NCBI GenBank assembly: GCA_022705425.1
Contig: JAKJEM010000001.1
Coordinates: 201,883 to 239,762 of the forward strand
Direction: 5' to 3'
DNA length: 37,880 nt
Origin: Planctomycetota bacterium
GTDB lineage: Bacteria; Planctomycetota; Brocadiia; CAIUPP01
Under the pieces are notes generated by a model. That model searched no databases. It was not told where the DNA came from and saw nothing but the letters and a program-made list of their open reading frames with translations. Position 1 is the first letter of the stretch. Each line of letters begins with the position of its first letter. Below are positions 7,179 to 14,256 of the stretch, in pieces. The translations under genes were made by a program, and so were the position numbers.

Positions 7179-9293
7179 TCAGTGCGCGGCGGGCGGCTCG
7201 TTGGACTTCAGGACGATACGCGCGTCCACGGCCATCGCTCCCTCGCCGCGGGCGAAGGCCAGGAAGGGGTTGAGGTCAATCTCGACGATCTCCGGGAAGT
7301 CGCTGGCCAACTGCGACAGGCGCAGCAGCCCGTCCACCACCGCGTCGAGGTCGGCCGGCGCCTGGCCGCGCACGCCCTTGAGCAGGGCGATGGAGCGGAT
7401 TTCGGACACCATGGTTTCCGCGTCGGCGCGGGTGAGCGGCGCGATGCGGAAGGAGACGTCCTTGAGGACCTCGACGTAGATGCCGCCGAGGCCGAACATG
7501 ATCATGGGGCCGAACTGCGGGTCCTTGGTCATGCCGAGGATCGTTTCGCGCCCGCCCTTGACCATCTGCTGGATGAGCACGCCGCGAATGTCGGCCTTGG
7601 GCATCTTGCGGCGCACGTTCTCCATCATTGCCGCGAAGGCTTCGCGCACTTCCTTCTCGTTCTGCAGGCCCACCTTGACTCCGCCGACGTCGGATTTGTG
7701 CAGGATGTCGGGGGAGGAAATCTTCATCACGATGGGGAAGCCGATCTTCACGGCCGCGGCGACGGCCTCATCCGCCGTGGGGCAGAGCACGCTGGAGGGC
7801 AGGCGGAAGCCGTACGCGGCGATCACCTCGCGCGCTTCCTGTTCGCCGAGCTGGAGGTGTCCGGAGGCGCGCGCCTCCTTGAATCGCGCGGCGACCGCCT
7901 TCCTGTCCACGTTGAAAACGGGCACCTCGCCCTGGGGCGATTCGACCCACATGCGCTGGCGGTAGAGGGCGTCCATGGCCGAAACGGCGCGCTCGGGGAA
8001 ATGGTAGGCGGGGATGCGGTGGTCCATCAGATAGCGGAAGCCCTCCTGCGTGCGCGGGCCGCCCATGAACGCGGCGACGATGGGCTTGCCGAACTCGCGG
8101 GCCGCCTTGACGATAGCCTCGGCGGTGGGCACCGGCTCGGTGCTGGTCTGCGGCGTGAGCACAACCACCACGCCGTCCACGTTCGGGTCCTTGAGGGCGG
8201 CGCGGATGGCAAAGTCGTACCGGTCGGCCTTGGCGTCGCCGAGGACGTCAATCGGGTTGTAGAAGTTCGCCGCCGGGGGCAGGACACCGCGCAGCGCGTC
8301 CACGGTCTCCTTGGAGATCTGGGCCATCTTGAGCCGGCTGCGTTCGACCGCGTCGGTGGCGATGATGCCGGGGCCGCCGGCGTTGGTTACGAGGGCGATG
8401 TTCGGCCCCTTGATGCCCTTCTGGCAACTGAAGGCCAGGCCCCAGTCGAACATGTCCACCACCTCGCGCGCGCGCAGGATGCCGCACTGCTTGAAGGCGC
8501 TGTTGTAGGCGTTATCGGAGCCGGCCAGGGCCCCGGTGTGGCTGCTGGCGGCCTTGGCGCCGGCGGCGGAGTGGCCGGACTTGAAGATGATGACGGGCTT
8601 CTGGCGCGTGACGCGGCGGGCGACGCGCATGAACCCCGGCCCGTCCTGCACCGATTCCACGTACCCCAGGATCACGCCTGTGTCCGGGTCGGCGCCGATG
8701 GCCTCCAGGAGCGATGTTTCGTCCACGTCCGCCTTGTTCCCGACGCTGACGAACTTGCTGAGCCCCAGGCGTTCGCCGATGGCCCAGTCGAGCACGGCGG
8801 TCCCGAAGGCGCCCGACTGCGACATGAACGCCACGTCGCCCTTCTCCGGCATCCCGGCGGCGAAGGAGGCGTTCAGGTTGAATTGGGTGTTGATCAGCCC
8901 CAAGCAGTTCGGCCCCACGATCCTCATGCCCCCCGCCCGCGCCACGTCCGTTACCTTCTTCTCCAGCTCCGCTCCCTCGCGCCCCATTTCCTTGAATCCC
9001 GCCGTGATGATGATCAGCGCCCGGACCTTCTTCGCGGCGCACTCCTTCACCGCGTCGAGGGTGAACTTGGCGGGGATCACGATCACCGCCAGGTCCACCT
9101 CGCCGGGAATATCGCGGACGGACTTGTAACAGGTCAGCCCGAGGATCGGCTCGCCCTTGGGATTGACGGGGTAGAGGACGCCGCTGTAGTTGTAGTCCAC
9201 GAGGTTCTTGAGGACGTCGTGCCCGAGTTTGCCCGCTTCGCGCGATGCGCCGATGACGGCTACGGACCTGGGTTGGAAGAAGCTTTCGAGCAT
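7179..9293 (-). CDS. ADP-forming acyl-CoA (acetyl-CoA) synthetase, fused alpha-beta
   Basis: Interconverts an acyl-CoA plus ADP and phosphate with the free acid plus CoA and ATP (EC 6.2.1.13 type). This gives substrate-level ATP from acetyl-CoA and related thioesters in the cytoplasm. The 704-residue chain has the standard order for the fused form. A CoA-binding Rossmann domain comes first (FFQPRSVAVIGASREAGKLG, residues 5-24), then succinyl-CoA ligase-like domains with the phosphohistidine motif SHTGALAG (H252), then an ATP-grasp beta part from about 490 (FPIVMKISSPDILHKSDVGG). The ATG at 9293 is chosen because the family begins a few residues before the Rossmann motif; AGGAAG lies 11 bases upstream. 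A longer in-frame extension to 9467 would be translated intergenic DNA. A good promoter lies at 9367-9395. The exact acid substrate cannot be told from sequence. Confidence 0.93.
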   Translation of the reverse strand: MLESFFQPRSVAVIGASREAGKLGHDVLKNLVDYNYSGVLYPVNPKGEPILGLTCYKSVRDIPGEVDLAVIVIPAKFTLDAVKECAAKKVRALIIITAGFKEMGREGAELEKKVTDVARAGGMRIVGPNCLGLINTQFNLNASFAAGMPEKGDVAFMSQSGAFGTAVLDWAIGERLGLSKFVSVGNKADVDETSLLEAIGADPDTGVILGYVESVQDGPGFMRVARRVTRQKPVIIFKSGHSAAGAKAASSHTGALAGSDNAYNSAFKQCGILRAREVVDMFDWGLAFSCQKGIKGPNIALVTNAGGPGIIATDAVERSRLKMAQISKETVDALRGVLPPAANFYNPIDVLGDAKADRYDFAIRAALKDPNVDGVVVVLTPQTSTEPVPTAEAIVKAAREFGKPIVAAFMGGPRTQEGFRYLMDHRIPAYHFPERAVSAMDALYRQRMWVESPQGEVPVFNVDRKAVAARFKEARASGHLQLGEQEAREVIAAYGFRLPSSVLCPTADEAVAAAVKIGFPIVMKISSPDILHKSDVGGVKVGLQNEKEVREAFAAMMENVRRKMPKADIRGVLIQQMVKGGRETILGMTKDPQFGPMIMFGLGGIYVEVLKDVSFRIAPLTRADAETMVSEIRSIALLKGVRGQAPADLDAVVDGLLRLSQLASDFPEIVEIDLNPFLAFARGEGAMAVDARIVLKSNEPPAAH

Positions 9294-9366
9294 GGGGGAC
9301 CGCACTTCCTGGTTTCTGGGTTGACAGACTCCGACCACCCGCGCGGGCGGCTCGCACAGGTAGCGG

Positions 9367-9395
9367 ATTGTAGCACCTTCGGACAAGCGACTCAA
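9367..9395 (-). promoter_or_regulatory. Promoter for the acyl-CoA synthetase gene
   Basis: On the minus strand, TTGAGT (9390-9395), a 17-base spacer and TACAAT (9367-9372). Transcription would start near 9360, giving a leader of about 67 bases before the ATG at 9293. It diverges from the promoter at 9449-9477 without overlapping it. Confidence 0.65.
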
Positions 9396-9448
9396 CTCCA
9401 TTCGTCGCGCGCAGTAGGACGCACAAAGGCAATCGCTGCCGCGCCGCT

Positions 9449-9477
9449 TTGCGCCGGCCGCCGGCATCGGCTATCAT
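9449..9477 (+). promoter_or_regulatory. Promoter for the glycerol-1-phosphate dehydrogenase gene
   Basis: TTGCGC (9449-9454), a 17-base spacer and TATCAT (9472-9477). The start of transcription would be near 9484, about 44 bases before the ATG at 9528. Confidence 0.6.
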
Positions 9478-9527
9478 CCACGCTCGGGCGCGGTCGTCCC
9501 CGGCGTCGGGTGGAATCGGAGGTTTCG

Positions 9528-10853
9528 ATGAAGTTCGAGAATCCGTATGCGATCTTCGGACGGGAATTTGCGTGCGAGTGCGGCCGGACGCACCGCGTCG
9601 CTCCGCGCGAGGTACTGTATGCTCCGGCGGCGGCGCTGCGCGCGCCGGAGTTCTGCGCCCGCGCCGCGAAGGGCCGTCGCGCGGCCGCCGTGATGGACCT
9701 GCGCACCCGGCGCGTCGCCGGCGAGGCCGTCTGCGACGCCCTGTCGCGCGCCGGTTGGACGGTGCAGGTCATCGTCGTGCCCGACCCGGCCCCGGAGCAC
9801 TCCCCCGTGTGCGACGACCTCACGCGCGACCGCATCGCCGCCGAAATGGGGCCGGTGGACCTGGCGGTGTCCGTCGGCGGCGGCGTCATGACGGACCTGG
9901 TCCGATGGGTCACCTTCGAGCGCAAGATCCCCTTCGTCAGTGTGGCCACGGCCGCCAGCATGAACGGTTACGCCAGCGCCAGCATCGCCGGGACGGTCAA
10001 GGGCGTCAAGTGCCTGATCTACGCTCACGCCCCCGATGCCGTGCTGGCCGACCCGCAGACCCTGCGCGACGCGCCCTTCGAGCTGACCGCGTCCGGGCTC
10101 GGCGACGTACTGGCCAAACCGATCAGCACCGCCGACTGGCGCTTCAATCACATGGTCCTGGGCGACTACTACTGCCCCCTCTCCGTCGGCATCGTGGCGG
10201 ACATCGAGCCGCTCTACATCGAGCGGCCGGAGGGCATTCGCGCGCGCGCGCCGGAGGCCATGGAGGCGCTCTTCCAGGCCTGCCTGCTCACCGGCGTGGC
10301 GATGAACATTGCCGACACCTCCGCCCCGGCCTCCGGCGGCGAGCACATGATCAGCCATGTTCTCGACATGATGTGCGCGGTGTACGGCGGCGAGCACGAC
10401 ATGCACGGCCGCCAGGTCGGCGTGGGGACAATCCTGTCCGCGGAGCTGTATCGGCGCGTTCTGGCGGTGGAGAGCCCCGTTTTCGTGGAGCCCGCGTCCT
10501 CGACGGATCGCGCCTTCTGGGGCCCGCTGCACGACGAAGTCGAGCCGCATTACCAGGGCAAGGTGGAGCGCCTGCGGCTGGCGGCGGAGCGGCTGGCCGA
10601 GGGTGGGACGTGGGACCACGTGCGGCGCACGCTCGCGCCGATGCTGCGGCGTCCGGAGACGCTGCGCGACTGCCTGGCCCACGCCGGCGCGGCCTACCGG
10701 GCGGAGGACATCGGCTGCACCCCCGATCGTCTCAAGCGCGCCCTCCTTCACGGGCACGAGATCCGCTCACGAATCACCATCCTCGACCTGGCGCGCCTGG
10801 TGGGCGTCATGCCCGCCGCCGCCGACGAGGTCATCGAGCAGTGGGCCTCCTGA
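9528..10853 (+). CDS. egsA: sn-glycerol-1-phosphate dehydrogenase (AraM/EgsA family)
   Basis: Predicted to reduce dihydroxyacetone phosphate to sn-glycerol 1-phosphate with NAD(P)H; cytoplasmic. The 441 residues carry the bacterial AraM-type N-terminus with a CECGRTH cysteine motif, the nucleotide-binding segment SVGGGVMTDLVRW and the conserved ATAASMNGYAS. The expected metal ligands are D193 in SGLGDVLAK, H273 in SGGEHMISH and H293 in MHGRQ. GGAGG stands five bases before the ATG. In archaea this enzyme sets membrane-lipid stereochemistry. In Bacillus AraM feeds heptaprenylglyceryl phosphate synthesis. No prenyltransferase partner is in this window, so the role here is open. A homocysteine methyltransferase-type gene follows 52 bases downstream and is probably co-transcribed. 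Confidence 0.88.
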   Translation: MKFENPYAIFGREFACECGRTHRVAPREVLYAPAAALRAPEFCARAAKGRRAAAVMDLRTRRVAGEAVCDALSRAGWTVQVIVVPDPAPEHSPVCDDLTRDRIAAEMGPVDLAVSVGGGVMTDLVRWVTFERKIPFVSVATAASMNGYASASIAGTVKGVKCLIYAHAPDAVLADPQTLRDAPFELTASGLGDVLAKPISTADWRFNHMVLGDYYCPLSVGIVADIEPLYIERPEGIRARAPEAMEALFQACLLTGVAMNIADTSAPASGGEHMISHVLDMMCAVYGGEHDMHGRQVGVGTILSAELYRRVLAVESPVFVEPASSTDRAFWGPLHDEVEPHYQGKVERLRLAAERLAEGGTWDHVRRTLAPMLRRPETLRDCLAHAGAAYRAEDIGCTPDRLKRALLHGHEIRSRITILDLARLVGVMPAAADEVIEQWAS

Positions 10854-10905
10854 CCCGGCCTAGTCACAGACCGACGCGGACGCCTTTACGAACGGGAGCG
10901 GGAAC

Positions 10906-11787
10906 ATGGCAAGGGACTTCGCGAAACGCCTGGCCTCGGGCGAGATCGTCTTGTTCGATGGCGGAATGGGGACGGAGATTGCCGCGCGCGGGGGAACGCC
11001 GGGAGCCGCGTCCAACGTGGAGTGCCCCGAGATCGTCCTGGCAATCCAGCGCGAGTATGCGCAGGCCGGCGCGCAGGTCATCACCGCGAACACCTTCGGC
11101 GCCAATCGGCTGGCTCTGGCCAAGGGCGGCGCGGCCGATCGGACGCGCGAGTTTATCGAGGCGGCTTGCCGTCTCGGGCGGAAGGCCGCCGGGCGCGCGC
11201 GCTTCCTGGCCGGCGACATCGGCGCCACGGGGGAGTTCCTGGAGCCCTACGGCGCGGTTACGGCGGAGGCCATGCGCGCCTGCTTTGAGGAGGCGGCGCG
11301 GGCGCTGGCGGAGAACGGCGCGGACCTTTTCCTCGTCGAGACCCTGTCCGAAGCGCAGGAGCTGACCCTGGCGGTGCGGGCGTGCAAGGCCGTTGCGCCG
11401 GGGCTGGCCGTTGCCGCGACGATGTCCTTCGATCCGGTGCGGGACGACTTCCGCACGAACACGGGTCTGACCGCGGCCGCCGCCGCCCGCGCCATGACGG
11501 ATGCAGGGGCCGACGTCATCGGCGCGAACTGCGGCACGGTGACGCCCGAGCGAATGCCCGAACTCGTCGCCCGGATGCGGGCGGCGTCCGACCGCCCGAT
11601 CCTCATTCAGGCCAATGCCGGCCTGCCGGAGCTGCGGCAGGGGCGCACGGCCTACGGGCTTTCGCCCGAAGACTTCGCCGCCGGGATGGCGGCGGCAGTC
11701 CAGGCCGGGGCGCAACTGGCCGGCGGCTGCTGCGGCACGACCCCCGCGCACATCGCGGCGCTGCGGGCGGCCTTGAGCCGGGGGTGA
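10906..11787 (+). CDS. Homocysteine S-methyltransferase domain protein
   Basis: A 293-residue single-domain zinc methyltransferase of the MetH N-terminal/BHMT/MmuM superfamily; cytoplasmic. The zinc-binding cysteines are all present: C209 in GANCGTV and the pair C275/C276 in GGCCGTTP. The N-terminal barrel signature LFDGGMGTEI and the block ITANTFGANR are typical. In this superfamily the enzyme moves a methyl group to homocysteine from S-methylmethionine, betaine or a corrinoid-bound methyl. Nothing here decides the donor, since no cobalamin-binding or folate domain is attached. It sits 52 bases after the glycerol-1-phosphate dehydrogenase gene and ends before a separate promoter at 11815. 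Confidence 0.87.
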   Translation: MARDFAKRLASGEIVLFDGGMGTEIAARGGTPGAASNVECPEIVLAIQREYAQAGAQVITANTFGANRLALAKGGAADRTREFIEAACRLGRKAAGRARFLAGDIGATGEFLEPYGAVTAEAMRACFEEAARALAENGADLFLVETLSEAQELTLAVRACKAVAPGLAVAATMSFDPVRDDFRTNTGLTAAAAARAMTDAGADVIGANCGTVTPERMPELVARMRAASDRPILIQANAGLPELRQGRTAYGLSPEDFAAGMAAAVQAGAQLAGGCCGTTPAHIAALRAALSRG

Positions 11788-11814
11788 GGGGGGGGGCTTT
11801 CTCGCTGCCGCCGA

Positions 11815-11843
11815 TTGACTCCCCCGCCGGAGCGTGTTAGTTT
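11815..11843 (+). promoter_or_regulatory. Promoter for the PPP-type phosphatase gene
   Basis: TTGACT (11815-11820), a 17-base spacer and TAGTTT (11838-11843). The expected start is near 11850, about 94 bases before the ATG at 11944. The leader has no clear ribosome binding site close to that ATG. Confidence 0.5.
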
Positions 11844-11943
11844 CATATAGAAGAGCGCACGTCCGGGGGTGGGGGAGACGCAGTCGTGCCGGCGCCGGTT
11901 CGTCGAAGCGGATTGTCGAAGACCCTTGTCTGGGCGCGGACGC

Positions 11944-13395
11944 ATGAAGCTTGTCGAAGCGATCAACGACCTCGTGACACGCGCGCAGGAAATCCTGGAG
12001 GAGGAGAGTTTCGACTCCTTCATGCTTGAACGCGTCTATCGAATCAAGGGGGACATCGTAGATCCGTCCGTGCGCGTATTGCGCGCCCACCCGAAACACG
12101 CGCCGGCGGCCGAGGCGCTCCAGGCGCTCTACGTCGCCCTCGAGGAGTACGTCGTCACCTTTCAGATGGCCCCCAACCGGCGCGACGACCGCCGCCACAA
12201 GGTCGAGGGCCTCCTCTCGCGTGTCCGGCGCGAACTTCTCCCCGCCGGCGACCGCACCGGCGAGGTCGAGCAACTTCTGGATGAAGTCCGCAAGTGGCAG
12301 GTCAAGACGACCCTCGACGCCGGCGGGCGGCTCGTCTATTCCACCCCCGACGGCTCCGTTGTTCCGCCGCGCGACGTCATCACCCGCAAGGTCGGCCCGC
12401 AGGTGATTGACCAGGCCGTCAAGGCGCAGCGGCCCTACGCCGACAAGATGCGCCCGCGCGACGTGCGCGGCGAACCGGGCGGCCTCATCGTCCTGAACGA
12501 AGGCGAGCGCGCCATCGTCGTCGGAGACCTCCACGGACGCTATGACAATCTTGAGTACATCCTCAAGGACAAGACCAATCTGCGCGACATCCTCGACGGC
12601 AGCGCGCACCTCATCTTCACCGGTGACGCTGTCCACCCGCGCTCCTCCGCCATCAACAGCCCCGAAGCCTACGAGGACTCCTTCTGCGTCATGCTCCTCA
12701 TCATGACGCTGAAGGCCGAGAACCCCTTCAACGTTCACTACCTGATCGGCAATCACGACAACGCCCACGTCGGCGGCTTGCCGGCCGGGCGCGGCCAGGT
12801 GCGTCAGGACGAGCTCTTCGAAGCGTTCATCCTCCAGAAGTTCGGGCGCACCGTTTTCGACCGCTACTGCGACTTCGTCAACATGTCGCCGGTTTCGGCC
12901 AAGCTGAAAACCCCGACGGGATACGTCCTGCTGGTGCACGCCGGGCTCAGCCCGCGCATCCTGAACGACGCCGGGCTCATCAACATCCTCGTCAAGGGCC
13001 GGCAGAGCGTGGCCCTTCAGGACCTGCTGTGGAGCCGCAACTACGAAGCCGCCGTGCTCGACAGGTGCATGGCAAGCGTCGGGGTCAAGTTCATCATTGC
13101 CGGCCACACCACGCCGACGGCGGAGCGCGCCCAGCGGTACGGCTTCGAGGTGATCGCCGAGGGGGTGGCCGGGCACGTGCACCAACGGCAGATCATCCTG
13201 AGCGCGCAGCACAACATGTTCGGCTACCTGGACGTGGACATGAAGCGCCCGCTGCCGGAGCGCATCACCGACCTGATCGCGCGCGACGGGCGGCCGGCCT
13301 TCCGCATCATGAAGCCCAGGACGGCGAACGGCTCGGCGGCGACGCCCGCTCCGGCTGAGCCCGCTCCGGCGCCCGCGCAGCCCGCTCCGGCGTAG
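11944..13395 (+). CDS. PPP-family serine/threonine phosphatase-like metallophosphoesterase
   Basis: A 483-residue protein. The first ~185 residues are helical and unrecognised. They are followed by a metallophosphoesterase core that keeps every metal ligand of the PPP family: D195 and H197 in GDLHGR, D228 in GDAVHPR, N270 and H271 in GNHDN, H332 in HAGLSP and H388 in GHTTP. The HAGLSP and LLWS segments are PPP-like rather than general. Two canonical motifs differ: GDxVDRG reads GDAVHPR and GNHE reads GNHDN. The phosphate-gripping arginine and proton-donor aspartate contacts may therefore be changed. The tail (from about 460) is a Pro-Ala-rich string. Start: ATG 11944 precedes the helical domain; a GTG at 11869 is an in-frame alternative. 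No signal peptide. It converges with the HAD gene, 16 bases apart. Substrate unknown: protein, nucleotide polyphosphate or other phosphoester. Confidence 0.8.
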   Translation: MKLVEAINDLVTRAQEILEEESFDSFMLERVYRIKGDIVDPSVRVLRAHPKHAPAAEALQALYVALEEYVVTFQMAPNRRDDRRHKVEGLLSRVRRELLPAGDRTGEVEQLLDEVRKWQVKTTLDAGGRLVYSTPDGSVVPPRDVITRKVGPQVIDQAVKAQRPYADKMRPRDVRGEPGGLIVLNEGERAIVVGDLHGRYDNLEYILKDKTNLRDILDGSAHLIFTGDAVHPRSSAINSPEAYEDSFCVMLLIMTLKAENPFNVHYLIGNHDNAHVGGLPAGRGQVRQDELFEAFILQKFGRTVFDRYCDFVNMSPVSAKLKTPTGYVLLVHAGLSPRILNDAGLINILVKGRQSVALQDLLWSRNYEAAVLDRCMASVGVKFIIAGHTTPTAERAQRYGFEVIAEGVAGHVHQRQIILSAQHNMFGYLDVDMKRPLPERITDLIARDGRPAFRIMKPRTANGSAATPAPAEPAPAPAQPAPA

Positions 13396-13411
13396 AGCCT
13401 GCGGCGACGCG

Positions 13412-14098
13412 CTATCCCGCGGCCCGCGGCCAGAAGCGCAGGGCATCCTCCGGTCGCGCGAGGAGCGCGCGCGCGCCGTGATCGGCCAGTTCCTGCGCCG
13501 GACGGAATCCCCACAGCGCCCCGACGGGAAACATCCCGGCCGCCACGGCGGTCTGCATGTCGGTGGCCGTATCGCCCAGGTAGAGGAACTCGACCGGGGC
13601 CAGGCCCAGCGTGCGCGCCACCGACTGCGCCCCGGCGGGGTTCGGCTTGTGCGGGATGCCGTCCTGCTGCCCGTGCACCGCATCGAACCGCCAGCGCGGC
13701 AGGAAGGCCTCCACGCACTGCGCCGTGGCGTCGTGCGGCTTGTTCGAGAGCACGGCCAGCCGCACCCCGCGCGCCGTCAGCCCGTCGAGCAGCTCCGGAA
13801 TCCCGTCGTACACCCGCGTCTTGTCCTTCCAGTGGGCGGCATACTCCGCGCGGTACTGCGACAGGCACTCCTCGACCGTCCGCGCGTCGCGCCGGTCCTC
13901 CGGCAGCGTGCGTTGCACCAGTGTGCGCGCGCCGTCGCCGACGAAGTAGCGATAGCGGTCCATGCCGTGCGGCGGGAAGCCGCGCGCGGCCAGGACGCGG
14001 TTCATCGAGTCGCCGATGTCATCGAGCGTGTCCAGCAGCGTGCCGTCCAGGTCGAACAGCACGGCGCGGAACGGGGGGGGGAAGGCGGGTTGTTTCAC
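13412..14098 (-). CDS. gph: HAD hydrolase, phosphoglycolate phosphatase-like
   Basis: A 228-residue cytoplasmic phosphatase of the haloacid dehalogenase superfamily, with a Gph-like helical cap. Motif I is FDLDGT with D16 (nucleophile) and D18. Motif II is SNK (118-120). Motif III is K151 in HKPNP. Motif IV is GDTATD with D176 and D180. The length matches Gph, which removes 2-phosphoglycolate formed in DNA repair, but substrate specificity in this group is not reliably read from sequence. It starts at GTG 14098 with GAGGAG about seven bases upstream. Its promoter at 14197-14224 overlaps that of the divergent alpha-mannosidase gene, so the two may be regulated in opposition. Confidence 0.88.
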   Translation of the reverse strand: MKQPAFPPPFRAVLFDLDGTLLDTLDDIGDSMNRVLAARGFPPHGMDRYRYFVGDGARTLVQRTLPEDRRDARTVEECLSQYRAEYAAHWKDKTRVYDGIPELLDGLTARGVRLAVLSNKPHDATAQCVEAFLPRWRFDAVHGQQDGIPHKPNPAGAQSVARTLGLAPVEFLYLGDTATDMQTAVAAGMFPVGALWGFRPAQELADHGARALLARPEDALRFWPRAAG

Positions 14099-14177
14099 CG
14101 ATGGCTCCTCGGGTTGGGCTTCGGACCGGCAAGGGCGAACGGACGGCGACGCCGGCGGCGTCCGCGCGTCATTCCTG

Positions 14178-14206
14178 TTGCGGCGGACGCGGGGTCAGTT
14201 TATACT
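14178..14206 (+). promoter_or_regulatory. Promoter for the alpha-mannosidase gene
   Basis: TTGCGG (14178-14183), a 17-base spacer and TATACT (14201-14206). Expected start near 14213, about 44 bases before the ATG at 14257. The -10 box overlaps the -10 box of the opposing promoter at 14197-14202. Confidence 0.65.
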
Positions 14207-14224
14207 TTCGCCGCGCCGTGTCAA
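14197..14224 (-). promoter_or_regulatory. Promoter for the HAD phosphatase gene
   Basis: On the minus strand, TTGACA (14219-14224, perfect), a 16-base spacer and TAAACT (14197-14202). The expected start is near 14190, about 92 bases before GTG 14098. It shares bases 14201-14202 with the -10 of the plus-strand promoter. Confidence 0.6.
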
Positions 14225-14256
14225 ACAAGCCCGCGCCCCCTGGTTCGGAGCCGCCC

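Noticed and set aside
9294..9467. N-terminal extension of the acyl-CoA synthetase to 9467
   Set aside because: It would start upstream of the promoter at 9367-9395 and adds Cys/Arg-rich residues not seen in the family.
6999..9527. Extension of the glycerol-1-phosphate dehydrogenase frame upstream over the acyl-CoA synthetase
   Set aside because: The frame happens to be open on the opposite strand, but ATG 9528 has GGAGG five bases upstream and matches the family's N-terminus; the extension lacks any recognisable sequence.
11776..11810. G-rich tract after the methyltransferase as a G-quadruplex or terminator
   Set aside because: A run of G without paired arms or T-tail; in DNA this GC-rich it is weak evidence for any function.
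13330..13395. CCGGCTGAGCCCGCTCCGGCG-type repeat as a possible mobile repeat
   Set aside because: It encodes the Pro-Ala tail of the phosphatase in frame, so it is explained as coding low complexity.
10864..13683. Minus-strand open frame across the methyltransferase and phosphatase genes
   Set aside because: Antisense to two genes with intact catalytic motifs; no motif of its own.
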